Notes: generated by a model from the letters alone, not told the origin. Shown: positions 9,603-19,829, counted from the first letter of the stretch. The stretch: 64,000 bases of DNA from Petunia secreta (GCA_029990175.1 JARKIP010000065.1:22484501-22548500), one strand, 5' to 3'. Translations and numbers: made by a program.

Positions 9603-11330
9603 TTGTTCGACGTGGTGCCCATGCAAGCTTGCCACCTTCTCTTTGGAAGGCCTTGGCAATTCGATCGACAAGCGGTTCATGACGGGCGTGTTAACACTTA
9701 CACGCTCCAACATGAAGGAAGGAAATTTGTGTTGAAGCCCCTAACTCCCAAACAAGTGAGTGATGACTACAATAGGATGAGGGAGTTGAGGGAGGCGGCA
9801 AAGGCCAACTCAATCATTGAGACTAGCCCTTTGTCCAAAAGCATGGTGGCAATCCCACCTTCTTCTTCTACTGGTTGCATTTGTGACATGATGCAACCGG
9901 GTGAGATCCTAAAAGGAAATGATGGCACCAAGTTTCTCCTATGCCTAGTGCACAAAGGTATGATCCTAAACTCTAATTGTGATTTTGCTTCTATCCCTTT
10001 GCCTAGTGTGTTTGAGAATGTCTTGAAGGATTTTGGGGACATGTTCCCGGATGAGATGCCGGATGGATTGCCTCCTTTGAGGGGGATTGAACATCAAATA
10101 GACTTTGTCCCGGGATCTCAAATCCCAAACAAGCCGGCCTATAGGAGCAACCCGGAAGATACAAGAGAATTGCAAAAGCAAGTTGATGAATTGCTCACTA
10201 AGGGCTTGGTGAGGGAGAGCTTGAGTCCTTGTGCCGTGCCCGTGATCCTTGTTCCAAAAAACGACGGCACTTGGAGAATGTGTGTTGATTGTCGGGCCGT
10301 GAACAAAATAACGGTAAAGTACCGTCATCCCATTCCCCGACTTGAGTATATGTTAGATGAATAAAGTGGTTCATGTGTGTTTAGAAAAATTAGCCTTAGG
10401 TCCGGCTACCATCAAATCTGGATGAAACCCAGTGATGAATGGAAAACCGCATTCAAGACCAAGTTTGGTCTCTATGAATGGTTGGTGATGCCCTTTGGGC
10501 TCTCCAATACACCTTGCACTTTCATGAGGATAATGAACCATGTTCTAAAGCCAATCATCAACAAGTTTGTGGTCGTCTACTTTGACGATATATTGATCTA
10601 TAGTAAATCAATAGACGACCATGTTGATCACCTTAGGCAAGTGCTTGAAAAGTTGAGAGCCGAAAAGCTCTATGCTAATTTTAAAAAGTGTGCCTTTGGT
10701 GTTGAGAAGGTAGTCTTCCTTGGGTTTGTTGTGAGTGCCCAAGGAGTGGAGGTGGATGAGTCTAAGGTAGAGGCCATACGTGATTGGCCTACTCCTACTA
10801 CCGTGACTCAAGTGAGGAGCTTTCATGGTCTTGCTAGCTTTTATAGACGATCTGTGAAAGACGTTAGCTCCATTGCCGCTCCACTCACCGAATTGGTGAA
10901 GAAAGACCAACCATTTGTTTGGGGAGAGCCTCAAGAGAAGGCCTTCCATGAGTTGAAAAGTAGGTTGAGTACCGCCCCTCTATTGCAATTTCCCGACTTC
11001 GGAAAGGCATTTGAGGTTGAATGTGATGCCTCGGGGGTGGGAATTGGTGGTGTTCTAATGCAAGATAGCAAACCCATCACCTACTTTAATGAGAAGTTGA
11101 AAGGGGCCTCCTTAAACTATTCTATATATGACAAAGAGTTGTATGCCCTTGTGAGAGCCTTTGCCCATTGGCAACACTACCTTTGGCCTCGAGAGTTTGT
11201 AATCAAGAGTGACCATGAGTCACTCAAGTATTTGAGAGGCCAAGAGAAGCTCAATAAGAGACATGCCAAGTAGGTTGAATTCATTGAGTCTTTTCCCTAT
11301 GTGATCTAATACAAGAAAGGGAAAGACAAT
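9603..11330 (+). pseudogene. P1 reverse transcriptase-RNase H, broken
   Basis: The in-frame pieces are 9603-10364, 10377-11273 and onward. The reverse transcriptase motifs are VPKNDGTWRMCVDCRAVNK, LRSGYHQI, MPFGLSNTP and catalytic VVYFDDILIYS (about 10573-10605). RNase H begins at FEVECDASGVGIGG, with DKELYALVRA and SDHESLKYLRGQEK. Stops replace Leu at 10362-10364 (LDE stop SGS), Trp at 11271-11273, and a residue after YVI at about 11308. One KK to KN change (VPKNDG) is also seen. Confidence 0.88.
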
Positions 11331-11333
11331 ATT

Positions 11334-12886
11334 GTGGCGGATGCGCTTTCGAGAAAGTTTGCTCTAGCCACCACTCTCACCTCTAAGCTCATGGGTTTTG
11401 AGAGCATTAAATTGATGTATGCTCATGACCCAAAGCTAAAGAGTGTCCATGACGCTCTAGAGAAAGGGGAGAGAGTTGACAAATACCAATGGGTTAATGG
11501 ATATATCTTCAAAAATGGTAAGGTGTGCATACCCGAGTCCTCTTGGAGGGAGTTGCTTGTGCATGAGGCACATTGCGGGGGACTCATGGGACATTTTGGC
11601 ACAAGAAAGACTTTGGCTATTCTTAAAGAACAATTTCATTGGCCAAAGATGGGGGTGCAAGTGGAAAAGTTTTGCAACAATTGCCTTGAGTGCAAGCGTG
11701 CTAAATCCAAAGCCCACCCCCATGGGTTGTATACCCCTCTCCCCGTACCTACTAGTCCATGGTTGGATATCTCAATGGATTTTGTGATTGGATTACCAAG
11801 GACTGGGGGGGCCATGATAGCATTTATGTTGTTGTGGATAGGTTCTCCAAAATGGCTCATTTCATTCCATGCAAGAAATGTGATGATGCACAACATGTTG
11901 CAACTTTGTTTATTGAAAAAGTTTTGAAGTTGCATGGTGTGCCTCAAACCATAGTGAGTGATAGGGACACTAAGTTCCTAAGTCATTTTTGGAGGTGTTT
12001 ATGGGGTGCTTTAGGCACCAAGCTCTTGTTCTCCACGTCCCACCACCCACAAACCGATGGGCAAACGGAAGTGGTAAACCGAACCTTGGGTGCTCTTCTT
12101 AGAGCCATGACCCGAGGTAAGGCCGGGACTTGGAATGATCGTCTACCTCTTATGGAGTTTGCCTGTAATCGCACATTCCATAGCATGATAGGCATGACTC
12201 CCTTTGAGTGTGTCTATGGTTTTAACCCCTTGATTCCCCTTGATCTAACCCCTTTTCCAAGGGAAATGGTTGTTAATTTTGAAGGTAAAGCTAGAGCCAA
12301 GGCTTTGATGGAGCTACATGCTAAGGCGAAGAAGAACTTGGAGGAAGCTTATGCAAAGGTAGCCTCCAAGAAAAACAAGGGAAGCAAGAAGGTGGAACTC
12401 AAGAAGGGTGACTATGTGTGGGTGCAATTCCGGAAAGAAAGGTTTCCAAACCTTAGAAAAGGGAAGTTGGCACCCCGTGGAGATGGCCCATTCCAAGTGC
12501 TTTCCAAGATAAACAACAATGCCTATGTGGTCGACTTGCCAACTGAGTATCAAGTTTCTAATACTTTCAATGTTTGTGACTTGGTTCCTTTGGATGTAGG
12601 TAATGAAGAGGTCGTGAATGATGATGAAGAGGTCGTGAATGAAGCTCCAATTTCGAGGACGAAATCCTCTCAAGAAGGGGCGGATGATAAGACCCAAACC
12701 CCCGAAAGACCCTTCACTCGGAGCCAAGCTAAGGACATCCAAGGAGTACACCTACACTTGATGAGGAAGGGCCTAGAAGAAGGAAGCGATTGGAAGCCGT
12801 TTCGAGTGCTTAAAGTGCAAGGGGAGCAGCCCAGTCATCCAGGCGCTCCGCCTGAAGAACCAGGCGCTCCGCCTGAAGGAGCCTAG
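11334..12886 (+). pseudogene. P1 integrase, frameshifted
   Basis: The zinc-binding part (HEAHCGGLMGHFG, CNNCLECKRAK) is in the frame 11334-11927. A G-run (about 11804-11811) shifts the frame, and the core continues in 11759-12886. Catalytic residues are Asp in DISMDFVIG, Asp in IVSDRDTKF and Glu in GQTEVVNRTLG, then YGFNPLIPLDL, RGDGPFQVL and NTFNVCDL. Past the purine tract (read as SQEGADD) the frame continues 67 codons into the 3' LTR, encoding RPFTRSQAK and GAPP repeats, and stops at 12886. There is no chromodomain. Confidence 0.88.
12671..12684 (+). other. P1 polypurine tract
   Basis: CAAGAAGGGGCGGA directly precedes the 3' LTR. The C in GCGG differs from the GAGG of the other elements. 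TTCGAGGACGAA lies at 12652-12663. Confidence 0.88.
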
Positions 12887-12982
12887 GCCTGGGCGCTCCG
12901 CCCAAACTTTGGGCGCCCCGCCTAGGCCACCCCACTGATCAAGATATTGGGCGCTCCGCCCCAAATCCGGGCGCCCCGCCCA
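12840..12982. repeat. Type A palindrome array, P1 3' LTR
   Basis: Six units alternate GGCGCTCCGCC and GGCGCCCCGCC. The first two are read by the pol frame as GAPP. Confidence 0.92.
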
Positions 12983-13099
12983 AAACGCTGAAGGATGAAT
13001 TCCTAGCTAGTGTTAAGACTATTTTGACCCTACGTGGTCCTATGTTTCTAAGCCTAAGTGTGGGCATATTAGACCTTTTATATGGTGTCTAAAAACACC

Positions 13100-13108
13100 T
13101 ATAAATAG
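13100..13108 (+). promoter_or_regulatory. TATA box, P1 3' LTR
   Basis: TATAAATAG is at the position equivalent to 6545 in the 5' LTR. Confidence 0.65.
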
Positions 13109-13429
13109 CTAGAAGTCTTATTATTTTCATTAGCTTACCTTTGATAAAAACAAACACTTGTGTTGAAGAGTTGAACTCTTATTGAATGACAAACCTTGAA
13201 TTGGGACTTGTTTTTCCTCTAGTGGATCTAGATGAATTCCAATCCCCCCCCCCCCGACCATTCTACTTGCGTGCTCACGTTAGCTCGAGGGTAGTTGCCT
13301 AGCGTAGGTGTTCTTGACCTCCTCTCGGGGTGTAACAGAACAAGTTCTCTGTTGCTACTTGAGATTTGTGATCGAGATACGTCTCGTTCTTATCCTTTTT
13401 ATTTTCCGCGTTTGATTCTTATCAGTTCA

Positions 13430-13860
13430 TCCACATAACAACCCATTTTCAACTTGATCATTGCTTGCTTCGCTACCTTTAGCTCCCCACATTCACTAAG
13501 CCATTGCAATCGATATGGCTTGGGGTGTTTCACGGTAGGCAATTTCAATTGGGTTATAAGAGATTGACTCACAACATTAGTACAACTCCCGGAGTCAATG
13601 ATCATAGAGCAGACAACACCCTTAACACGACACCTAGCATGGAAAAGGTTTTCTCTTTGCAAGGTTTCGCCATCCTCCACAATCATAGCTCCTAGGCTCC
13701 TCCTCACAACTAGGAAAGTATGAGGTTCCTCATCCTCCACCGTGTCATCTTGATCATCCTGCTCTACTCCATCATCTCCCTCTACTCCCTCATCTCCCTC
13801 TACTCCCTCATCTCTCTCCGGTTCACTATCTTGTAGGACATTCCTTAGAAAAGTGCCCAT
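13430..13860 (-). pseudogene. N1 protease N-terminal half
   Basis: The frame reads from 13860 leftward: an acidic linker (EGDEGVEGDDGVEQDDQDD), LVVRRSLGAM, then catalytic MIIDSGSCTNVV and YRLQWLSECGEL, up to CYVDE at the P1 insertion. The partner half starts at 6165. The frame differs from the gag frame that ends at 13826, so a shift lies between the zinc knuckle and the linker. The linker contains three near-identical short repeats. Confidence 0.85.
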
Positions 13861-15236
13861 ATCCCTTGCATTTGTGACATTGAATGGAAGAAGGGATAGG
13901 AGTATTCAATTGGGTTTTAAAATTACCTCCAACATTGGGTGTGCACTTCTCAAACGGCTTCTTCACATCTTTGCTTGCACTTGCTCCGCTAGGGGCACTT
14001 GCATTTGTGAATCTTGCATTGGGAGTAGGATTTTTCCAATCCTTTGGCTTGTTCATGGAAGTAGAAGTGTTGCTCTTGTAACGGTTGGACTTTTCTTTGT
14101 CAAGCCATTGCTCGGCTTGAATTGCAGTATCAAGGACTTCTTGAAGTGAAAGATAAGCATGCAATCTCAATTGTGACGCTATACCATAGCTCAACCCATT
14201 CAAGAAACGGATCACGGCTTGTTCCTTATTTTCGGTGTCCATATCCAAGGCCATTCGAGTCCTTTCAAACTCATCATAATATTCATGTACCGTCTTGACA
14301 CCTTGCTTCAACTCATAAAGTTTCTTGAGTTGTACTTGACGATATCTAGGAGTGATGTACTTGATACTCATGATACCCTTCAAGTCATTCCAACCCACAT
14401 TCACGGGGATTCCCGCTCTTCTCCTTGATCTCTTCACGGATTCCCACCAAGTAGATACATAGGACTCAAAGGATGAAATAGCATAAGTACCCTTCTTGTC
14501 ATCGGTCATGTCATTTGTGTCAAACATCCTTTCCATGAGTAGTACCCATTCAATGTAGGTACTCGGATCACAATTCCCTTTAAAGGTTGGGAGATTAAGC
14601 TTCACACTATTGAGGTTGGTGTTGTCACGACCCCCACGGAAAGGCTCCGGTTGGCCCTCATAGTGATCTTCATTCACACCATACTCCCTCCTCGCATTCC
14701 CTCCAACATACCCCATAGGTGGCCCTCGACCTCGGCCCCTACCTCGATCCACATTTCGACCCCAATTCATACCTCGCCTTGGTTGAAAGTGATCATCAAA
14801 CCCATACATATCATCACCATATTCGGCTTCCTCCCCTTCTTGAGCTTCATCGACTTGCTCAAGAGGTTGCACATTTCGGATGGGTCTCGGTAGTGGAATG
14901 TTTCTTGGGGGATTGTCCAAGATTTGGGGAATGGCCGTTTGATCAATTCTCTCGATCCTCCTTTACCCGTTGTTGATTAAGCAATTCAATGACATGGCTA
15001 ACTTGCTCCGGAGTAAAGTTAGTAGTACTTGAGACTTCAACTTGGACACTCGGGGTCCCTTTCTCAACATGGACACTCGGGGTCCCTTTCTCCGATTGGA
15101 CATTGGAAGTCCCTTGCTCAACTAGAGCACTAGAGTTCACCCGCTCAAGCCTTTCAATCCTCAAGTTCATACTATCCAATTTAGCAAGGATAGTAGCAAG
15201 GGCACTCTTAGCAAAATCCTCGCCTTCGGTAGACAT
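13826..15236 (-). pseudogene. N1 gag, frameshifted
   Basis: The start is at 15236 (MSTEGEDFAKSALATILAKLD). The N-terminal piece (15236-14943) has two EKGTPSV-V repeats and a NFTPEQVSHVIELLNQQRV helix. After a shift near 14945 the frame from 14920 to 13826 encodes an acidic stretch, an arginine-glycine region (NVDRGRGRGRGPPMGY), the capsid-like core (LPTFKGNCDPSTYIEW, STWWESVKRSRRRAG, YELKQGVKTVHEYYDEFE), and the zinc knuckle CHKCKGYGHFSKEC. This is the most complete gag of the P1/N1/S1 group here. Confidence 0.88.
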
Positions 15237-16283
15237 TGTACCTGCACAAGTAACAAACGTTAGCAAAACAACCTCACACACTCCCTCACAAGTGTTTCAC
15301 TCGGATCACTCGTTTAGTGATGGTGGCTATTTCACTCTTGCTTGAATCCAAAGCTTCACTAAGTTGAATAGTAAACCTCAACTTAATCACACGACTCAAA
15401 AGCCAAATGCACTCCGGGGTGAGTGGAGTTGATATGACTCTATTGGAACGATAAGCTCTTTAAGTACGGACTTGAGTCAAAAGAGACTACGAGTGTTCTT
15501 TGAATTCTAGTCTCCGGTCTAGGCTTGAGTTTCCTAATAGCTAAGAAGGGTCTGCACAATTCAAGTAGGTGAGATTACTCAAAGAAGTACTAGCTAGAAG
15601 CAATGTAATCAAAGAAAAAGAGATCCTACGAAAAACTACCCGAAACCACGCCCCACAGAAGTAGGCGCCCTACCTGTTTTCAGTAGGTGGTCTGCCTGAA
15701 TTCTCTGCCGAGGAGAGTAGGCAGTCCGCCCTCTCTAGTAGGCGCCCCACCTCTGCAAAATCCAGAGAGTTAAACAAAAAGAGGCGGTCCGCCCCTTGCA
15801 CTAGGCGCTCCGCCCACTGCAAGCTTCAGCACAGTTTCAAACACGATTTTCTTGGTTTTGCACCCAAAAATTCAACAATTCTCACGTTGTTTTAGCAATT
15901 CAAAGGTACCCCAATGTTGTTTCAATCACAAAGAACCAACCCCAACAACTTTTATCAAACCCCAATCAAAAACAAGTAATCTACCATTTTCATCAACTTC
16001 AAGCTTAAGGTTTCAAATTTTCAAAATTTCAAGGGGTTTCAAATTTTCAATTCTTGTGTTTCAACTTCAAATTGGGTGCTTAGGGTACCAAAAGAACGGG
16101 TTTATAATAAGGAACAAACCCCAATAACAATCACACAATGGGTCTATCAAACCAAGAATCCATGATCATATTTTTTTGTGTTTTTCTTCTTTTCTTTAAT
16201 AACAAACAAGAACCTAATATCGAAACTAACCTAGGCACGAAGAATCAAGGGTCGGGGGTTTGTACAAACAAAACACGAGCCTT
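15237..16283 (-). other. N1 leader
   Basis: This is a non-coding leader between the primer site and gag. It carries a decayed type A palindrome array at 15663-15815. Reading on the minus strand, it ends in a TGTGCAG/GTACAATG splice-acceptor-like junction. No gene is seen. Confidence 0.8.
15663..15815. repeat. Type A palindrome array, N1 leader
   Basis: Intact GGCGGTCCGCC and GGCGCTCCGCC units lie near 15784-15814, with several mutated units before them. Confidence 0.85.
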
Positions 16284-16295
16284 GCTCTGATACCA
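16284..16295 (-). other. N1 primer binding site (tRNA-iMet)
   Basis: The minus strand reads TGGTATCAGAGC, three bases from the LTR. Confidence 0.92.
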
Positions 16296-16298
16296 AGA

Positions 16299-16930
16299 TG
16301 ATAAGGATCAATATGACAAAACAAAGAACAATAGGAGAGCGAGACACTTCTCGAACTCCCTTCGAGGTAACCACGTGGAACTTGTCCCGAGATACCCTCG
16401 AATCGGCGTCTAGAAGGACCTACACTATGCAACCACCTTCGAGTCGCACCCGGGACTCGCAAGTAGAATGATCGGGTTTTCGGTTGAAGACTTTTAACTA
16501 GGTTCCACTAGTGAATTCAAGCAACCAAAGAAAGGGTTTCTTCAAATAAGAGATAAATTCTATTCATCATTCATAAGATTCAAAGGTAAGCTAAGGTTTG
16601 AAGAGGTTTGTGAAGTATTTATAGACTTCACTTACACATAATGAAAGCTCTAAAATACCCCTAAAGTGGGTTAAAACAATAAAGGCCACGTAGGGCTATA
16701 GTTGAGTAGGCGGTCCGCCCATTCCTGTAGCTTCTTGATTTGCTTCCAAGTGTGCCCTGGATGCCTCTTCAAGTGGCGTAGGTGATCCACCATCCATAGC
16801 ACTCAAGAGCATGAACTTTAAGCTACTCTCGGAGCCTTCATCCATGTCCCTCCAAGTCAAGTGAAGGTGGGTGTCTTGAATCAACTTGGCTTGACTCCTA
16901 GTGAACGGCCTTGAGGTATGCCCCGCATCA
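16299..16930 (-). repeat. N1 5' LTR (632 bp)
   Basis: It has the same ends as 2294-3130 but lacks about 207 bp of palindrome-rich sequence. The loss is bounded by TAGTTG (2692-2697 and 2899-2904 in the other LTR), and one copy is left at 16699-16704. Confidence 0.93.
16616..16623 (-). promoter_or_regulatory. TATA-like box, N1 5' LTR
   Basis: The minus strand reads TATAAATA, which is the likely core promoter of N1. Confidence 0.6.
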
Positions 16931-16935
16931 TTGTG

Positions 16936-18092
16936 ACCCTTGTTATGACACCCCGCCCGTATTTGATGAAGGGGAAGATGAGTTATGTGACTCCACCCTT
17001 GTTGACATAATTGATTTTGGTGGATTTGCGTGTCGTAGTAAGGATGATAGTGACCTTGAGGAGTCCAAATTGCATGAATTCGACAATGTTGTCTATGATG
17101 ACTCCTCAAGTGCGGATGATGAACCTAGCTTTGATACTCTGCTTTTGCTTGACCATGAAATTGAGATGCATGCTTTTACTAATCCTTTGTTTGAGAGCAT
17201 CCTTATTTGTAGTGGTGAGTTGTATCGAGCTAGGGTTGAGAGAGAGTTGGAACCTCCGTGGTGTGAGGGATTTGATCCCATAGACAACTCTTTGTTTGAA
17301 GCTTCGAGTGAGGTAGATGATTCTTCTAGTGACCCTACTCTTGTTGGTGCGGGTTATGATGATGAAGAGGCCATTAATAATGCCTTCCTTGAGAGCTTAC
17401 CTTGTGAGAGGGGTTGTCTCGAGGATGAAATTGGAGGAGAGAAGGTATCTCTTAGTGTGAGTATGAGAGCCCTTAAGAAGGGGAGTGGGGTAATTGATTC
17501 TAATTGTGAATTGACTTACTTTGTCTATCCCATTCCACATGTTAACCACACTTTGAGAATTGAGCATGCCAAAACCATTGTGCCGCATTGTGAAGATATT
17601 GCAATGAAGGTTTGGTATGATGATCATGAGCTTAGGGGTCATAGGAACTTTGATTGCTTAATCTTGAATGTTCCATGTCCTATTGGTCTCTTTGCTTGTC
17701 ATGTTGGTGAGTGCTTGTCACTATGGAACCAAGAACTTGTTATCTCCTTTGGAGACATAAGCTTTTTGATTTGTATTGATACTTGGCTCTATCACAAGAG
17801 TGAATTTTCCACATCACTTACCTTCACTCTTGTTGGACTTGCCTACTCGCATCGTGGGAAGTCTTGGTGCACTAATCTTGAATTTAGGGATCGTAGTGAC
17901 TTTGATAGCTTAATCTTGCATATGCCACGCACTATTGATCTCTTTATTTGTTCTTGTGTTGGGAGCACTTTGTTGTTGAACCAAGTACCTGTTAGTTCCT
18001 TTGGGAACATGAGCTTCTTTGTTGCCATTGATACTTGGTTGTACCATAAAAGTGTGTTTTCCCACAGTTGGTGCACTAACCTACTTTTGTAG
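16936..18092 (+). CDS. E1 S-ORF C-terminal half (unknown function)
   Basis: The frame continues from 2293 after removal of N1 and one duplication copy. It is open for about 385 codons. Motifs in order are CDPCYDTPPVFDEGEDEL, EMHAFTNPLFE, GELYRAR, EPPWCEGFDP, YDDEEAINNAFLESL, LKKGSGVID, a GHRNFDC block and IDTWLYHKS. The last module (about 17620-17810) is then repeated in diverged form (about 17877-18057), again ending IDTWLYHKS. No catalytic motif or membrane segment is obvious. The same ORF occurs in Q1, R1 and Q2. I do not recognise the family. Confidence 0.75.
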
Positions 18093-18179
18093 TAGGAGCT
18101 TTTGTTTTTGTTTGCCCTTTTTGAGTTAGGTGATGCTACCTTTGAGGAGGACGCCTTAATTTCGAGGACGAAATCTTCT

Positions 18180-18193
18180 CAAGAAGGGGAGGA
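18180..18193 (+). other. E1 polypurine tract
   Basis: CAAGAAGGGGAGGA precedes the 3' LTR. TTCGAGGACGAA lies at 18161-18172. Confidence 0.9.
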
Positions 18194-18395
18194 TGATGCA
18201 ACCCAAATTGCATCGACACTTACACTTGGTTCAGAACGGCATGGATGATATGAGCTAGGGGGATGACTTGAAGACAATGCATTGGAGCTCAATCAAAGAG
18301 GAAACAGGGCAGGAAACAGTGCAGGAAGCAGAGGAGCAAAACAGAGCAAGACAGGGCAGCACTTTCTGAGCTTACTGCTTGACGAAGAGGATTTG

Positions 18396-18517
18396 CTCTT
18401 CGCGATCGTGAAGAGACTTTGTTTGCTCTTCGCCTTCGCGCCACCCTCTGCGCAATTGCGCGCCTCAGCAACTAAGTGCCCACGCGATCGCTATTCCATT
18501 CACGCGATCGCGAAGAC
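18396..18517. repeat. Type B palindrome array, E1 3' LTR
   Basis: CGCGATCGCG-type units lie here, for example CGCGATCGCG near 18504-18513, with variants GCGCAATTGCGC and CGCGATCGTG. Confidence 0.85.
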
Positions 18518-18566
18518 CAGTGGAGTAGCAGCGACCAGAAACTTGGCAAATCTTGTAATGGGAAAC

Positions 18567-18575
18567 TATAAATAG
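18567..18575 (+). promoter_or_regulatory. TATA box, E1 3' LTR
   Basis: TATAAATAG follows the palindrome array, as in the P1 LTR. Confidence 0.65.
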
Positions 18576-18939
18576 ACCCCTTAGTCATTTATTGCATTTT
18601 AACAAACCTTGAATGTAGAATGATGAATTTCTTGAGTGAATCTCAATGACGAACCCGTGAGCGGGCATGATTTCACTTGGTCGAATCCAAGTTGAACATC
18701 GAAACCTCTTTGATCATTCTATTTGTGAGAGCCGAGTGTCTCTTGAGGGTAGTTGCGAGTATAGGTGATCCTTGACTTCACCCGGGGTGTATCGAGACAA
18801 GTTCCTCGGTGCTACTTAGGTAAAAGTTTCAAGCCTCGTCTTGCTTTATATCTCGATATCATCATTGATATCGCCTATCTTGTTTTAGCTTTTGCATTTT
18901 CGTATCGTTTGTCGCTTCCGCCTAGTTTCCATTGCATCA

Positions 18940-19157
18940 AAAGCCTTGGCTCTAGCTTTACCTTCAAAATTAACAACCATTTCCCTTGGCAAAGGGGTTA
19001 GATCAAGGGGAATCAAGGGGTTAAAACCATAGACGCACTCAAAGGGAGTCATGCCAATCATGCTATGCAATGTGCGATTATAGGCAAACTCCATAAGAGG
19101 CAAACGATCAATCCAAGTCCCGGCCTTACCTCGGGTCATGGCTCTAAGAAGAGGAGC
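18940..19157 (-). pseudogene. N0: integrase fragment of another CRM-like element
   Basis: The minus strand encodes LRAMTRGKAGTW, LPLMEFAYNRTLHSMIGM, CVYGFNPLIPLDLTPLP and MVVNFEGKARAKA. This is the stretch after the catalytic Glu of integrase. It is cut on the left by the E1 LTR and on the right by the S1 LTR. The rest of this element is not in the window, or was lost in the rearrangement that truncated S1. Confidence 0.85.
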
Positions 19158-19312
19158 TGATAAGACCCAAACCCCCACAAGACCCTTCACTCGGAGCCAA
19201 GCTAAGGAGATCCAAGGAGTACACCTACACTTGGTGAGGAAGGGACTAGAAGAAGGAAGCGATTGGAAGCCGTTCCGAGTGCTCAAAGTGCAAGAGGAGC
19301 AGCCCAGTCATC

Positions 19313-19400
19313 CAAGCGCTCCACCTGAGAATCCAGGCGCTCCGCCCAAGGATGCCTAGGCCTGGGCGCTCCGCCCCAACTCTGGGCGACCCGCCTAGGC
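19313..19400. repeat. Type A palindrome array, S1 LTR
   Basis: Four units with GGCGCTCCGCC intact or mutated by one or two bases. Confidence 0.88.
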
Positions 19401-19516
19401 CACCCCACTGATCCAAATCTCGAGCTAGTGTTAAGACTATTTTGACCCTACGTGGTCCTTTATTCCTAAGGCTAAGTGTGGACATTTTAGACCTTTCAAT
19501 AGGTGCCTACAACACC

Positions 19517-19525
19517 TATAAATAG
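19517..19525 (+). promoter_or_regulatory. TATA box, S1 LTR
   Basis: TATAAATAG is at the position equivalent to that in the P1 LTR. Confidence 0.65.
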
Positions 19526-19829
19526 CTAGATTGCTTGTTATTTTCATTAGCTTACCTTTATGATCAAAATACACTTTTTGTTGAAGAGTTCTTATTGAAT
19601 GAAACCTTGAATGGGACTTGTTCTTCCTATAGCGGATCTAGATGAATTCCAATCCCCTCCGACCATTCTACTTGCGTGCTCACGTTAGCTCGAGGGTAGT
19701 TTCCTAGCGTAGGTGTTCTTGACCTTCTCTCGGGGTGTAACGGAACGGGTTCTCCGTTGCTACTTGAGATTTGTGATCGAGATACGTCTCGTTCCTATCT
19801 TTTTAATTTTCCGCGTTGGATTCTTATCA

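Larger units (their letters stand above)
6171..13424 (+). mobile_element. P1: CRM-like Ty3/gypsy element inside N1
   Basis: P1 is structurally complete: 5' LTR 6171-6863, primer site 6867-6878, leader, gag, protease, reverse transcriptase-RNase H, integrase, purine tract and 3' LTR 12685-13424. It is flanked by GTTCA (6166-6170 and 13425-13429). Its internal region is nearly the same as that of N1, but its LTRs are clearly different. It lies opposite to N1, so the pair forms a large inverted repeat. Many in-frame stops and a gag deletion make it defective. Confidence 0.95.
12685..13424 (+). repeat. P1 3' LTR (740 bp)
   Basis: It has the same ends as the 5' LTR (TGATAAG to CTTATCA). It carries six palindrome units and a run of 12 C at 13244-13255, where the 5' LTR has six. 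Confidence 0.95.
2294..16930 (-). mobile_element. N1: CRM-like Ty3/gypsy element, split by P1
   Basis: N1 reads right to left: 5' LTR 16299-16930, primer site 16284-16295, leader, gag, protease, reverse transcriptase-RNase H, integrase, purine tract 3131-3144, and 3' LTR 2294-3130. The TTGTG duplication flanks it inside E1. P1 sits between its protease halves (GTTCA at 6166-6170 and 13425-13429). Without P1 it is about 7.4 kb. The frames carry several stops, frameshifts and a deletion, so it is not autonomous now. The CRM assignment rests on integrase motifs seen by eye and is provisional. Confidence 0.92.
1..18939 (+). mobile_element. E1: non-autonomous Ty3/gypsy element, split by N1
   Basis: E1 covers 1-2293 and 16931-18939. 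Its 5' LTR lies left of the window. The order is leader (1-954), a short Gag remnant fused to protease, the S-ORF, purine tract, and a 3' LTR ending at 18939. N1 splits the S-ORF. The 5-bp sequence TTGTG at 2289-2293 is repeated at 16931-16935, and removing N1 plus one repeat restores the reading frame across the site. There is no reverse transcriptase, RNase H or integrase, so movement would need another element's proteins. The right flank (18940 on) is a minus-strand integrase gene (N0). Confidence 0.9.
18194..18939 (+). repeat. E1 3' LTR (746 bp)
   Basis: It starts TGATGCAACC and ends CATTGCATCA, an 8-bp perfect terminal inverted repeat (TGATGCAA/TTGCATCA). It holds type B palindromes and a TATA box at 18567. 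Confidence 0.88.
19158..19829 (+). repeat. S1 5' LTR (672 bp)
   Basis: It starts TGATAAGACC and ends TTCTTATCA, and is close to the P1 LTRs throughout. Confidence 0.93.

Noticed and set aside
12840..12982. Palindrome arrays as a CRISPR array or satellite
   Set aside because: Units are 11 bp with irregular spacing and homologous flanks, there are no unique spacers, and they lie inside LTRs of a plant genome.
16911..18092. Start of the E1 S-ORF at 16911
   Set aside because: Residues before 16931 come from the N1 LTR. The frame belongs to the upstream half ending at 2293.
18940..19157. N0 as part of N1 or of S1
   Set aside because: It is cut on the left by the E1 LTR and on the right by the S1 LTR start. 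It overlaps sequence that N1 already has, so it is a third copy.
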